Part shown: piece by piece, positions 55,003-64,000 of the stretch | How the letters are laid out: each line of letters begins with the position of its first letter | Position numbering within the stretch: position 1 is the stretch's first letter | Source: Methylobacterium sp. WL1 | GTDB taxonomy: Bacteria; Pseudomonadota; Alphaproteobacteria; Rhizobiales; Beijerinckiaceae | Direction: 5' to 3' | DNA: 64,000 nt | Assembly (NCBI RefSeq): GCF_008000895.1 | Contig: NZ_CP042823.1 | Span: 1,375,001-1,439,000 of the forward strand | Notes under the pieces: generated by a model | The model's database searches: none | What the model saw: the letters and a program-made list of their open reading frames with translations, nothing else | Told to the model about the DNA's origin: nothing | Made by a program: the position numbers and the translations under genes

Positions 55003-57273
55003 ATGCGTCGAGATCAGGCACAACGAGGCACCGTGCGTGCTCTCACCCTCGCGGGCGTCTCGCTCGGCATCCTGATCCAAGCCCTTCCGTTCAGGCCAAT
55101 CGCCATCAGTGCCGCCCAGGCGCAGGACGCGACCCCGCCGCGCCCGCGGGCGCGCAACCCCGCCGATCAGACCGCACAAGCCGGAGTCGTACTGGAGGAG
55201 TTGAGCGTCACCGGCCAAGGCGGTGGCGGACGCCGCCAGGAGGATCCGCTCGGCCCCATCGACGGTTTCGTGCCAACCCGATCACTGACCGCCACCAAGA
55301 CCAATACGCCGCTCATCGAGACACCGCAGTCGATCACCGTCATCGGGCGCCAGCAGCTCGACGCGCAGCGGGCCCTCACCGTGCCCGAGGCACTGAAGTA
55401 TGTGCCGGGCGTCTACGGTGGCACCTACGGCCCAGGCAGCCGGATCGACTTCTACCTGATCCGCGGCTTCACCGCGCAGGACACTGGGCTCTACCTCAAC
55501 GGGCTGCAGCTCCTGCAGTACGGCAACGGGACGTTTCAGGTCGACCCGTTTGGGCTTGAGCGGATCGAGGTCCTACGCGGGCCGGCGGCCGTCCTATTCG
55601 GACAAGGCGGCCCGGGCGGCCTCGTCAACCTGATCAGCAAGCGGCCGCCGTTGGAGGAACTGCGCTATGTCGAGGCAGGCGGCGGCTCCTACGGGCAGAA
55701 GTATCTCGCCTTCGACGTCGGCGGTCCCGCCGACGCGGAGGGGCACTGGTTCTATCGGCTCACCGCCCTCGGCCGCAACGGTGGCACCCAACTCGACGGC
55801 ACCGACGATAACCGCGGCTACATCGCCCCTTCGTTCACCTACAAGCCGGACGGGGCGACCACGTTCACGGTCCTGACGAGCTTCCAGCACGACGAGACCG
55901 GCCGCATCGGTGGCTTCCTGCCCTACGTCGGCACGGTGCGTCCACAGGCACTCGGCCTACGCATCCCGCTCAACGTCAACATCAACGATCCGCAGGCCAA
56001 CCGCTTCCGACGCACGCAGGCCTACGGCGGCTACCAGTTCGAGCACGTCTTCGACGAGGTGTTCACCTTCCGGCAGAACCTGCGCTACTCGTTCACCGAG
56101 AGCTACGACAACACCCTGATCTCCGGCAGCTACGTCGCCGGCACGAACCAGACAGTGCTCAACCGCTACCGCTCACAATCCGCCGGCCGCGAGAACCTGT
56201 TCAACGTCGACAACCAACTCGAAGCCCACTTCGACACCGGACTGTTCCGCCACACGATGCTGTTCGGCCTTGACTACAAGCAGGCCCAGCTCGACGGCAC
56301 TAGCGCACGCAGCTCGACCACCGCGAACCTTCCGGCGCTGCGCATCAACTTCCTCGCACCGGTCTACGGGGTGCCCACCCCGATCCCGACGCCCTTCAAC
56401 GTCACGGGCACCTCCTTCCAACAGCTCGGCATCTACGCTCAGGATCAGATTCACATCACCCCGGAGCTCAGCATCATCGCCAGCGGCCGGGGCGACTTCA
56501 CCGAGAACGACGTCCTCAACAAGCTGACGAGCCGGACCACCGAGCAGCGCGCCAACGCGGCGACCCAGCGCTACGGCATCGTCTACGACTTCGACTTCGG
56601 GCTCGCCCCCTACCTGAGTTACGCGACGTTCTTCAATCCGGTGATCGGGACGGACTTCTTCAGCCAGCCGTTCAAGCCGGAGACCGGAGATCAGTACGAG
56701 GCCGGCGTGAAGTACCAGCCTCCGGGCTCGCAACTCCTCGCTACAGCCGCGGTGTTCGATCTGATCCGCACGAACGTGTCGACGACGGACCCGACCAACA
56801 TCAACAACACGATCCAGATCGGCGCGGTGCGCTCGCGCGGCGTCGAGCTGGGGTTGCAGGCCAACGTCACGCCCGACTTCAACGTCACCGCGTCGTTCAC
56901 GAGCTACGACCTGAGGACGGTCGCGGACGGTTCGGCCGCCAGGATCGGCAAGACCCCGGTCAACACCCCGCAGACCCTGGCCTCGGCGTTCGCGGACTAC
57001 ACGATCCCGACCGGACCTCTGGCCGGCTTCGGCTTCGGCGGCGGCGTGCGCTACATCGGCATGTCCTACGCCTCGGTCGACAACTACTTCACCGTCCCGG
57101 AGGTCGTATTGTTCGACGCACAGGTGCACTACGTGCGCGACGGCTGGCGCTTCGCGATCAACGCCACCAACGTGGCCGATCGGCACTACGTGGCGTCCTG
57201 CATCTCGACCGGCAGCGGGTGCTACTACGGCGACGCGCGCCGGGTGATCGCGAGCGCGAGCTACAAGTGGTGA
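55003..57273 (+). CDS. TonB-dependent siderophore receptor (paralogue of 46450-48729)
   Basis: 756 residues. Signal peptide (RALTLAGVSLGILIQALPF..., cleavage near AAQAQ). The plug blocks are KTNTPLIETPQSITVIGRQQL, LIRGFTAQDTGLYLNGLQLL and VLRGPAAVLFGQGGPGGLVNLISKRP. The barrel ends SYKW. ATG 55003 was chosen; GTG 54997 is in frame. It heads a unit with DUF3649 and PepSY genes, an arrangement known for ferric-siderophore uptake with periplasmic iron reduction. It shares many long identical stretches with the receptor at 46450, so one probably arose by duplication. Confidence 0.93.
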   Translation: MRRDQAQRGTVRALTLAGVSLGILIQALPFRPIAISAAQAQDATPPRPRARNPADQTAQAGVVLEELSVTGQGGGGRRQEDPLGPIDGFVPTRSLTATKTNTPLIETPQSITVIGRQQLDAQRALTVPEALKYVPGVYGGTYGPGSRIDFYLIRGFTAQDTGLYLNGLQLLQYGNGTFQVDPFGLERIEVLRGPAAVLFGQGGPGGLVNLISKRPPLEELRYVEAGGGSYGQKYLAFDVGGPADAEGHWFYRLTALGRNGGTQLDGTDDNRGYIAPSFTYKPDGATTFTVLTSFQHDETGRIGGFLPYVGTVRPQALGLRIPLNVNINDPQANRFRRTQAYGGYQFEHVFDEVFTFRQNLRYSFTESYDNTLISGSYVAGTNQTVLNRYRSQSAGRENLFNVDNQLEAHFDTGLFRHTMLFGLDYKQAQLDGTSARSSTTANLPALRINFLAPVYGVPTPIPTPFNVTGTSFQQLGIYAQDQIHITPELSIIASGRGDFTENDVLNKLTSRTTEQRANAATQRYGIVYDFDFGLAPYLSYATFFNPVIGTDFFSQPFKPETGDQYEAGVKYQPPGSQLLATAAVFDLIRTNVSTTDPTNINNTIQIGAVRSRGVELGLQANVTPDFNVTASFTSYDLRTVADGSAARIGKTPVNTPQTLASAFADYTIPTGPLAGFGFGGGVRYIGMSYASVDNYFTVPEVVLFDAQVHYVRDGWRFAINATNVADRHYVASCISTGSGCYYGDARRVIASASYKW

Positions 57274-57313
57274 GGCGCCCGTCGGTCTCCGCTTCGCGGC
57301 GAACCGCTTTCCG

Positions 57314-57595
57314 GTGACGGTCAGCGCCCGGCTCACGATCGCGGCCCGGATCGCCCTGGCGGTCTTTGGCGGCTATGGTCTGGCAGGCCTCGCCACCGCG
57401 GCGCTGGCGCTCGCCCTGCCGATGGGCCGGGCCGACGCCGCGTCGACAGCGACGATGCTGAGCTTCGCTGTCTATGCCGCGGCGGTGCTGTGGACGTTCG
57501 GAGTCCGCCACCTTGCGACCGCCGCGCTCGGCCTGCTGCTGCCGGCCCTTGCGCTCGGCGGCCTCGTCTGGGCATTGCACGGAGGGGCTGGATGA
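57314..57595 (+). CDS. DUF3649-type small membrane protein
   Basis: 93 residues with three hydrophobic helices (about 10-38, 46-66, 68-88). The arrangement receptor, DUF3649, PepSY is common in iron-uptake operons, and the sequence fits that family in size and helix pattern (VFGGYGLAGLATAALALALPMGRADA). It starts with GTG 57314 and overlaps the PepSY gene by 4 bp. Confidence 0.75.
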   Translation: MTVSARLTIAARIALAVFGGYGLAGLATAALALALPMGRADAASTATMLSFAVYAAAVLWTFGVRHLATAALGLLLPALALGGLVWALHGGAG

Positions 57596-59160
57596 AGGCG
57601 ACGTTCCGGCAGTCGATGGCATGGCTGCACGCCTGGTCCGGGCTCGTGGTCGGCTGGGTACTGTTCGCGGTCTTCCTCACCGGCACCCTGAGCTACTACC
57701 GCACTGAGATCTCGCAGTGGATGCGGCCGGAACTCCACGCCGGTCACGCGGTCGATGTCCCGATCGCCGCGGAGCGCGCTGTCGACGCTCTGCGCGAGCG
57801 CGCCCCGGACGCGCGGGCCTGGTTCATAACGCTACCGACCCCTGAGATTCCCGCGACCCGGATCGTGTGGCGCACCGCCCCCGGAGCCCCGTTCTCGGTG
57901 GCGCTGCTCGACCCGGCTACCGGTGCCACGCTTCCCGCGCGGGATACCCGCGGCGGCGACTTCCTGTACCGGTTCCACTACGAACTCCACCTGCCACCCC
58001 TGTGGGGACGCTGGATCGTCGGCGGCTGCGCTATGGTGATGCTGATCGCTCTGCTCAGCGGGATCGTCACGCATCGGCGGATCTTCGTCGACCTGTTCAC
58101 CTTTCGTCCCGGAAAGGCGCCGCAGCGCGCGTGGCTCGATGCGCACAATGTCGCCGGCGTGCTGGCACTGCCGTTCTACCTTATGATCACTTACACCGGT
58201 CTCGTCACGCTGATGCTGTTGTACATGCCCTGGGGGGTGGACGCGGCCTACCGCGGTGATCGCGAGCGCTATTTCCGGGACCGCGGCCAGACGATCGCGG
58301 CCCGTCCCCCGGCCGATGCCCCGGGGACGCTGGCACCGCTCGGACCGATGATCCGCGAGGCGATGCGCCTCACCGGTTCGGAGGCGACCTTCATCGCGAT
58401 CCACAACCCGCGCGACGCGCGGAGCACGGTGGTGGTGACGATGGACGAGCCCGAGGGCTTGGCTCACCTCCACCCCGCGGTCGGCTTCGATGGCGTGACC
58501 GGCACCTTCCTCGCCACGACCATGCCGGCCAGCGTCGCGACCACCGTGCACGGGACGTTGGTCGGCCTGCACGAAGCGCACTTCGCACGCTGGCCGCTGC
58601 GCCTGCTGTTCTTCCTGTCGGGCTTGATGGGCTGCGCCATGGTGGCGACCGGACTGGTGCTGTGGACCGTCGCGCGTCTACCCAAGCCCAACTCTGCGGC
58701 GCGCATGCCGCTGGGCCACCGGCTCGTCCACGCGCTCAACGTCGGCACCGTGGCCGGCTTGCCGATCGCCGTGGCGTGCTACTTCCTGGCCAACCGCCTG
58801 CTGCCCGCGGCGATGCCTCTCCGTCCGGAGGTCGAAGTGCAGGCTTTCTTCGCCGGGTGGTTGATAACGGCCCTTCCAGCCGTGTCTCTCGCGCCGGCCC
58901 GGGCATGGACCGTCGCGCTAACGACGGCCGCCGCCGGGTTCTTCGCCATCCCGATCGTCAGCGGCGTAACGACAAACCGTCATCTCCTCGCAAGTTTGCG
59001 CGAAGGCGACACGGTGTTCGCGGCTTTCGATACTACCAGCTTGTGCGTCGCGGCCGGGTTCGGGTTCGCCGCTTATGCATTAGCCAACCGTCGAGCTGCC
59101 CCGCAGCGAATGAGAAAAGACGCTCTTCAGGCAGGTATCGGATCACGGTCGTCGGTGTAA
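57592..59160 (+). CDS. PepSY-domain membrane protein (PiuB-like, iron uptake)
   Basis: 522 residues of the PepSY_TM family. Start block KATFRQSMAWLHAWSGLVVGWVLFAVFLTGTLSYY, then FLYRFHYELHLP, AHNVAGVLALPFYLMITYTGLV and further helices. Conserved His residues in WLHAWSG, FHYELH and DAHNV could bind heme, as expected of ferric-siderophore reductases of the PiuB/FsrB group. It is translationally coupled to DUF3649 (ATGA) and probably helps release iron taken up by the receptor upstream. Confidence 0.88.
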   Translation: MKATFRQSMAWLHAWSGLVVGWVLFAVFLTGTLSYYRTEISQWMRPELHAGHAVDVPIAAERAVDALRERAPDARAWFITLPTPEIPATRIVWRTAPGAPFSVALLDPATGATLPARDTRGGDFLYRFHYELHLPPLWGRWIVGGCAMVMLIALLSGIVTHRRIFVDLFTFRPGKAPQRAWLDAHNVAGVLALPFYLMITYTGLVTLMLLYMPWGVDAAYRGDRERYFRDRGQTIAARPPADAPGTLAPLGPMIREAMRLTGSEATFIAIHNPRDARSTVVVTMDEPEGLAHLHPAVGFDGVTGTFLATTMPASVATTVHGTLVGLHEAHFARWPLRLLFFLSGLMGCAMVATGLVLWTVARLPKPNSAARMPLGHRLVHALNVGTVAGLPIAVACYFLANRLLPAAMPLRPEVEVQAFFAGWLITALPAVSLAPARAWTVALTTAAAGFFAIPIVSGVTTNRHLLASLREGDTVFAAFDTTSLCVAAGFGFAAYALANRRAAPQRMRKDALQAGIGSRSSV

Positions 59161-59386
59161 AGGCGATGTCAGTGTCGAGCTAGTGGGCAAGCTCTGCAAC
59201 GGTGCAGCATCGCCTAGCGCCACGTTTGCTCACGGGCACGGGCCAAGGTGTTTTGAACGACCGAGATGGGCGCGAAGCAGCAGCTGGATCTAGCCGAAGG
59301 CAGTCAGCTTCTGGTGTTCGCATCTTGGAAGCGAAGGGTGTTTGGCAATGTTGATATGCTAAGCGAACTGACATCAAGCTTCAGCC

Positions 59387-61648
59387 TCAGCCTGCGATCA
59401 GCTCGCGGATGCGGGCTGCCAATGTGTCGACGGCAAACGGCTTGGTCAGGACCGCCATGCCCGGATCCAGCTGACCATCGTTGAGCAGCGTGGTCTCCGC
59501 AAAGCCTGTGATGAACAGCACCTTCAAGTCGGGACGGCTGACCCGCGCAGCGTCGGCCATCTGCCGCCCGTTCATCCCGCCGGGCAGACCCACGTCGGTG
59601 ACGAGCAGATCGATCCGAGCGTCAGACTGCAACACCCTGAGGCCACCGGCGCCGTCGGCAGCCTCGACCGCGGTGTAGCCGAGATCCCCGAGCACGTCGG
59701 TGATCAGCATGCGCACCGTCGGCTCGTCGTCCACGATCAGCACGGTCTCGCCAGCCTCGGCGAGCGCCATCGGGTGCTTCTCCGGGCCAAACCCATCCGC
59801 CTCAGCCTCGCCCCGGTGGCGCGGCAGGTAGATGCACACCGTCGTACCCTCGCCGACCTCGGAGTAGATCCGCACCTGCCCACCCGACTGCTTCGCGAAG
59901 CCGTAGATCATCGACAGGCCAAGGCCCGTGCCCTCGCCTATCGGCTTGGTCGTGAAGAACGGGTCGAACGCCCTGGCCACCACGTCCGGCGGCATGCCGG
60001 TGCCGGTATCGGTGACACACAGCGACAGGTACTTCCCCTCGGGCATATCCTGCGCCGCAGCCTGCTGCCCGTCGATCCAGCGGTTGCTCGTTTCGATAGT
60101 GATCCTGCCGCCGCCGGGCATGGCGTCCCGCGCGTTGATGCACAAGTTCAACAGGGCGTTCTCGAGCTGCGAGGGATCGACCAGCGCGGGCCAAAGGCCG
60201 CTCGCACCTATGTGCTGCATGTCCACGCTCGGCCCGACCGTACGTTGGATCAGGTCGAGCATGCCGCCGGCCAGCCTGTTCACGTCGGTCGCCTTCGGCG
60301 CCAGTGTCTGGCGACGCGAGAACGCCAGAAGTCGGTGCGTCAGCGCCGCGGCACGTTTTGAGGCCCCCTGGGCGGCGGCGATGTACTTCTCGACGTCCTT
60401 GAACCGACCCTGACCGATGCGGGTCTCGATCAGCTCCAACGAGCCCGAGATCCCGGCCAGCAGGTTGTTGAAGTCGTGCGCCAATCCGCCGGTGAGCTGT
60501 CCGACCGCCTCCATCTTCTGCGACTGCCGCAGCACCTCCTCCATGCGCGCGCGTTCCTCGCCGGCCAGCCGAAGGCGATCGGCCGCTGCCTGAAGGTCGC
60601 ACGTCCGCTCCTCAACCCGAGCTTCGAGTGAGGCGTTGAGCCTATGGACCTCGTCCTGGGTCTGACGCTGCCGGTACGCGGCGAAGCCAAGCAAGGTCGT
60701 GGCAAACAGCCCCCCAACGCAGACGAGCCAGATCTCGGGGAGTGCAGATCTGCGCTGAGGCGAGACACGCTCCTCGAACACCACGATCCATGTGCGGCCA
60801 CCGAGTTCGAGCGCGGACTGCCGCGTAAGCCGGCCGGTCGCCGCGGCTGTGGCCGGCGCGGATCGATGCAGCAGCGTCGCGTCGCTCGGCGCACCGTCGT
60901 AGACCGTGAAGGCGGCGTCCTGTTCAGCCTCAGCCGCGATGATGCTGCCAAACAGGTCGTCGGCACGGAAGGCGCCGAAGACGAAGCCCAGGAACAGTCG
61001 CCGCCGCTCGTCGACGTCGGGTGGCACGGCACCGCCGACGTACACCGGCATGGCGACGAGGAAGCCGGCCTGTTTGTTCGCGTCGATCTCCTGTACAAGT
61101 TGGATGCGCGCCGAGGCGGCGGGCAGGCCGGTGTCGCGCGCGCGCTCGACCATGTCGCGGCGGATGGGGTCTGACATCACGTCAAAGCCGATCGCGGCCT
61201 GATTGCGCGGGTTCGGCGGCTCGGCAAATAGGACGGGACTGATCGTCGGGTTGTCCGTCGACGGTCGCACGCGGAAGTCGGTCACCCCCAGTGACTCGGC
61301 CCGCGCTGCAAACCGATCGCGTTCGGCGGCAGGTAAGGTCGGCGTGAAACCGATGCCGAGGAAGCCGCGATACAAACTCTGCAACTCGATCCGCTGCACG
61401 TACGCCCGGAAGTCGCTCAGAGTGACGCCATCGCCCTTAACCGCGAACAGGCCTGCACCGCCACGGAGCAGGGCGGCGTAGGTGCGGAACTGGTCCTCGA
61501 TCGTGCGCAGCTCGATCTCGGTGGCGTGGACGAAGGTCAGGCGATCGCGCAACGCCGCCGCTCGCCAGATGAGAGCGGTACTCGACCCGGTCGCGAGCAA
61601 GCCTGCGGCCAAGATCAGCGCTGGGATCCACCGCACCGCTCGCACCAT
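59387..61648 (-). CDS. CHASE-domain hybrid sensor histidine kinase with receiver
   Basis: 753 residues. A membrane helix (about 8-28), a periplasmic CHASE domain (about 45-250, LRGGAGLFAVKGDGVTLSDFRAYV and YRGFLGIGFTPTL), a second helix (near 300, WLVCVGGLFATTLLGFAAY), a coiled coil, HisKA with GGLAHDFNNLLAG (His near 389), HATPase (NARDAMPGG, DTGTGMPP, GTGLGLSM) and a receiver (VDDEPTVRM, phospho-Asp in VTDVGLPGGMNG near 683). From EVLRQSQKMEAVGQL to its end it is largely identical to the kinase at 1466-3979. ATG 61648 was chosen because it begins right before the first helix; the frame is open to 61756. Confidence 0.9.
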   Translation of the reverse strand: MVRAVRWIPALILAAGLLATGSSTALIWRAAALRDRLTFVHATEIELRTIEDQFRTYAALLRGGAGLFAVKGDGVTLSDFRAYVQRIELQSLYRGFLGIGFTPTLPAAERDRFAARAESLGVTDFRVRPSTDNPTISPVLFAEPPNPRNQAAIGFDVMSDPIRRDMVERARDTGLPAASARIQLVQEIDANKQAGFLVAMPVYVGGAVPPDVDERRRLFLGFVFGAFRADDLFGSIIAAEAEQDAAFTVYDGAPSDATLLHRSAPATAAATGRLTRQSALELGGRTWIVVFEERVSPQRRSALPEIWLVCVGGLFATTLLGFAAYRQRQTQDEVHRLNASLEARVEERTCDLQAAADRLRLAGEERARMEEVLRQSQKMEAVGQLTGGLAHDFNNLLAGISGSLELIETRIGQGRFKDVEKYIAAAQGASKRAAALTHRLLAFSRRQTLAPKATDVNRLAGGMLDLIQRTVGPSVDMQHIGASGLWPALVDPSQLENALLNLCINARDAMPGGGRITIETSNRWIDGQQAAAQDMPEGKYLSLCVTDTGTGMPPDVVARAFDPFFTTKPIGEGTGLGLSMIYGFAKQSGGQVRIYSEVGEGTTVCIYLPRHRGEAEADGFGPEKHPMALAEAGETVLIVDDEPTVRMLITDVLGDLGYTAVEAADGAGGLRVLQSDARIDLLVTDVGLPGGMNGRQMADAARVSRPDLKVLFITGFAETTLLNDGQLDPGMAVLTKPFAVDTLAARIRELIAG

Positions 61649-62324
61649 AGGACGCGCCGTCCGGTTCGGATCATCAACGCGGACTCGCGAGGTGCGAAGT
61701 TGGGGCAAGGGTCTAGCCGGTCGGTATGGAGCGGTCTGATGTGCTTGGGCGAGCACGGCGGCACATGCGAGCCCATGATGGCGTCACCGGGGCAACATCT
61801 GCCGCGGCGAGGCGCTCGACGTACCTTTTTGGCGGCTGAATGCGGCGAGCACGCGGCTTCGACGGAGGGCCTGACCGGGCCACGATCCGATGCAGCCCAT
61901 GGCTAGATCCGCGCCTTGATTTTTTCTGTCGCCGCGTCCGCTTACCGGAAACTGCGGGCGGCGGCGGAATGGCGGCATTGGGCGCAAAGCTGCCGACCTT
62001 TGCAGCTCGGTCAATCTCAGGTTCGCGCCAGAAACAGAGATTGGGGCCTCTCCCATAAGCGGGCATTCCTCGTCCGAGGTCGCTACGGCCGATCGCGCCT
62101 CATTGTGGGCCTGAACGCCGCATCAACGATCGACGGGATTGAGGCTCTGGATGACGGGAACGATGCCGGGACGCCGCCCATCGCGCGACCTTGTGCCCAG
62201 CGGCCATGAAACCGTGGCACGGCCTGAGCCATTCAATTAAGGCTTTCGTTCGTAAGTTCTGGTGGGGACAGTGCTTCACCCGTTTCAACGGGCAAGGCCT
62301 CGAGTCGAAGGGAAGGAGGCGAGC
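61649..62324. other. Non-coding stretch between the CHASE kinase and the AAA ATPase
   Basis: About 675 bp. Several short frames on both strands are Arg/Pro-rich and overlap each other, and I support none of them. The AAA gene's ribosome-binding site (GGAAGGAGG) is at its right end. Confidence 0.45.
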
Positions 62325-63335
62325 ATGTCGACCAAGCATCTGCTCGCCCTCCTGAATTCGCACATCGAAGGCGATGAAGAGCAATTCCTCTCGATTGCGC
62401 TGCAGGTTGCGGCGCAGGAGGCGCGTCAGGGACGGTCTGAGGATGCCGACAAGCTGAAGCGCCTGGTGCAGAAGGCCCGCGACCAGCAGCGGACTAGTCG
62501 TCCGGCCGGTGGACAGACCCCTATCCCGCTGGCCCGGCCGCGCGGCGAGCTCCAAGGTCTAGTCGAGAGCGCCTATCCCAAGGTGACGCTCGCCAGCATG
62601 GTGCTTTCGGAGGAAGTTCGCGGACGGTTGATGCGGGTCGTGCGTCAGCAGCAGGAGCGCGCGACGCTTCGCGATCACGGGCAGGCGCCGACCACGCATA
62701 TGCTGCTCATTGGTCCACCCGGCACCGGCAAAACCATGACCGCGTCGGCGCTCGCGGGCGAGCTGCACCTTCCCTTGTTCACAGTCCGCCTAGAAGCGCT
62801 CTTCAGCCGTTTTTTCGGCGAGACCGCGGGCAAACTGCGCCTGTTGTTCGATCAGATCGCGCAGACGCGAGGAGTCTATCTGCTCGATGAATTCGACGCG
62901 ATCGGCGCGCGTCGGGGTGACCAGAATGATGTCGGCGAAATTCGCCGCGTGCTGAACTCTGTGCTCGCCTTCATGGAGGAGCCGAACAGCACCGACAGCT
63001 TGGTGTTGGCCGCGACGAACCATGTCGAGATCCTCGACGAGGCGCTCGCGCGCCGCTTCGACGAGGTGGTGGAGTACGGCCTTCCCGACCGCAAGGCCGC
63101 CCGCGCGATCGTCGAACGTCGCCTCGGCAAGTTCAAGCTGGCCGCCCGCTCCTGGGCGGCGATCGAGACGGCGCTCGATGGCCTGAGCCAAGCCGAGCTG
63201 GTGCGGGCGGCCGACGCGGTCGTTAAGGACGTGATCCTGGAGGGAGAGGCGAAGGCCTCCCCTGATGCGCTCAAGGACGCACTGCAGAACCGCCAGACCC
63301 TGAAGGGCAAATTCCGCCGTCAGACCGGCCGTTAG
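62325..63335 (+). CDS. AAA-family ATPase paired with a subtilisin-like protease
   Basis: 336 residues. A helical N-terminus (about 1-70) is followed by an AAA+ core with Walker A LIGPPGTGKTMTAS near residue 130, Walker B VYLLDEFDAIG near 187, the sensor block LVLAATNH and the Arg-finger region LARRFDEVVEYGLPD. GGAAGGAGG lies just before ATG 62325. A small AAA protein directly before a subtilisin-like protease is a recurrent two-gene module of defence or toxin-antitoxin type, in which the ATPase probably controls the protease. The function here is inferred. Confidence 0.87.
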   Translation: MSTKHLLALLNSHIEGDEEQFLSIALQVAAQEARQGRSEDADKLKRLVQKARDQQRTSRPAGGQTPIPLARPRGELQGLVESAYPKVTLASMVLSEEVRGRLMRVVRQQQERATLRDHGQAPTTHMLLIGPPGTGKTMTASALAGELHLPLFTVRLEALFSRFFGETAGKLRLLFDQIAQTRGVYLLDEFDAIGARRGDQNDVGEIRRVLNSVLAFMEEPNSTDSLVLAATNHVEILDEALARRFDEVVEYGLPDRKAARAIVERRLGKFKLAARSWAAIETALDGLSQAELVRAADAVVKDVILEGEAKASPDALKDALQNRQTLKGKFRRQTGR

Positions 63336-63387
63336 AAAGACGAGCCGGCCGCCTGCAGGAACCATGTTTGTTCGGGGTTGAAGAGTT

Positions 63388-64000
63388 ATGTCAGATCCTG
63401 ATGAGTTCGGGGCGCGGGATCGACCACATATCTCGATCGACGCGTTCCGCGAGGCCACACAGTACGGCTATCCTTCGCGCGACCAGAAGCGCAAACCGCT
63501 GCGCGACGATTATCGCGCGCACGCCGACGCGCTGCTCGACCAGCTAACCAAGGCGCTGGGCGAGCTGCCCGCTGCCGCAGCGGATACCCGCTTGCAGGTC
63601 CAAGGGTTGAAATCGGGCGCCGTCGTCGAGGTAGCGACTGCACCGCCCGCGGAGGGTTCGCGTTCAAAGGCTGCGAAGGTTCCGGCGGCGCTGGAGTTCC
63701 CCGGTCAAGACATCGTGCTGCTCCGCACCGAGCGGCGCGACGACCGGACGGAGAGTGCTCTGCTGTTCGTGCCCGACGACGCCCGAGGATTCCTGCGCGA
63801 GCGTATCGCCGCCTACGGCCGCAACCTTGGGAATGCACGTCGGCCGGACGTCGACCGTTTCGAGGCGGTGGAGACGATCGCCGCCGCGCCCGCCCGCACG
63901 CTGTTCGTCGGCGCGGTCGATTTCGGTGCGCCCGACATCGTCTGGTGGGAGCTCTGGGTGCAGGGTGATGCAGGCCGTGCCGAGCGTGTTGCCGTGCTGG
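63388..64000 (+). CDS. Subtilisin-like (S8) protease of the AAA/protease pair, N-terminal part only
   Basis: The frame from ATG 63388 stays open to the window end (204 codons). It starts MSDPDEFGARDRPHISIDAF and has a basic segment (YPSRDQKRKPLRDDYRAHADALLDQL), then an alpha/beta pro-region. This N-terminus matches that of S8 peptidases coupled to AAA ATPases, but the catalytic Asp, His and Ser lie beyond the window, so protease activity is inferred from the pair. It starts 52 bp after the ATPase stop. Confidence 0.7.
   Translation, partial: MSDPDEFGARDRPHISIDAFREATQYGYPSRDQKRKPLRDDYRAHADALLDQLTKALGELPAAAADTRLQVQGLKSGAVVEVATAPPAEGSRSKAAKVPAALEFPGQDIVLLRTERRDDRTESALLFVPDDARGFLRERIAAYGRNLGNARRPDVDRFEAVETIAAAPARTLFVGAVDFGAPDIVWWELWVQGDAGRAERVAVL

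Noticed and set aside
61713..62066. Minus-strand frame of 117 codons in the gap before the AAA ATPase
   Set aside because: Low-complexity Arg/Pro composition with several equally open overlapping frames; no support for coding.

Overview
The window is GC-rich alphaproteobacterial DNA. Gene families, codon use and gene order (KaiC-like ATPase, several PAS/CHASE hybrid kinases, PrtD-type secretion, ModE/Mop proteins, TonB receptors ending in SYKW) suggest a Methylobacterium-like member of the Hyphomicrobiales. This assignment is inferred from the sequence only.

Layout. 1-5 kb: a partial two-domain KaiC-like ATPase, a PAS hybrid histidine kinase and PlsC. 5.3-12 kb: a secretion locus with a four-repeat secreted-type protein (frameshifted at its 3' end), a type I secretion ATPase and adaptor, and a family 16 glycoside hydrolase; the first and last genes share an upstream box. 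12.4-15.2 kb: a CHASE3 adenylate/guanylate cyclase and a TAXI-like binding protein. 15.2-22.2 kb: the highlight, a selenium locus. senB (selenosugar synthase) and senA (selenoneine synthase) diverge from a 27-bp gap, senC/selD (selenophosphate synthetase) follows convergently, and next comes a three-gene ABC importer of the type usually named putative selenate transporter. Together they could take up selenium oxyanion, activate it as selenophosphate, form a selenosugar and join it to hercynine to give selenoneine.

22.3-23.4 kb: an L,D-transpeptidase-like lipoprotein, then the 3' part of a tRNA-Glu next to an integrase. 23.4-31.7 kb: an integrated element with tightly overlapping genes (integrase, small ORFs, AlpA-like HTH, primase-polymerase/helicase), a G-rich inverted repeat, an HGGxSTG protein, a truncated integrase-like ORF, a serine resolvase and recombinase-like sites. 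31.8-36.5 kb: LysR/MFS/GFA genes and a DUF47-PitA phosphate operon with a Pho-box-like repeat. 37-43.8 kb: a molybdate-linked locus (TrmO, two ModA, Mop, alcohol dehydrogenase, ModE, DUF2325) with three matching ModE-type boxes, one before each transcription unit. 43.8-46.4 kb: an IS1182-family insertion sequence, an AT-rich patch and an IS5-type fragment.

46.4-59.2 kb: an iron-acquisition region with two paralogous TonB receptors that share an 18-bp upstream element, DUF3649 and PepSY partners, a broken siderophore-type ABC ATPase, a DUF2252 gene split by a stop codon and a large CHASE3 hybrid kinase. 59.4-64 kb: a CHASE hybrid kinase paralogous to the one at 1.5 kb, then an AAA ATPase/subtilisin-like pair whose protease runs off the end. 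Several genes carry frameshifts or stops, some of which one inserted G or C would repair, so sequence errors should be excluded before calling them pseudogenes.
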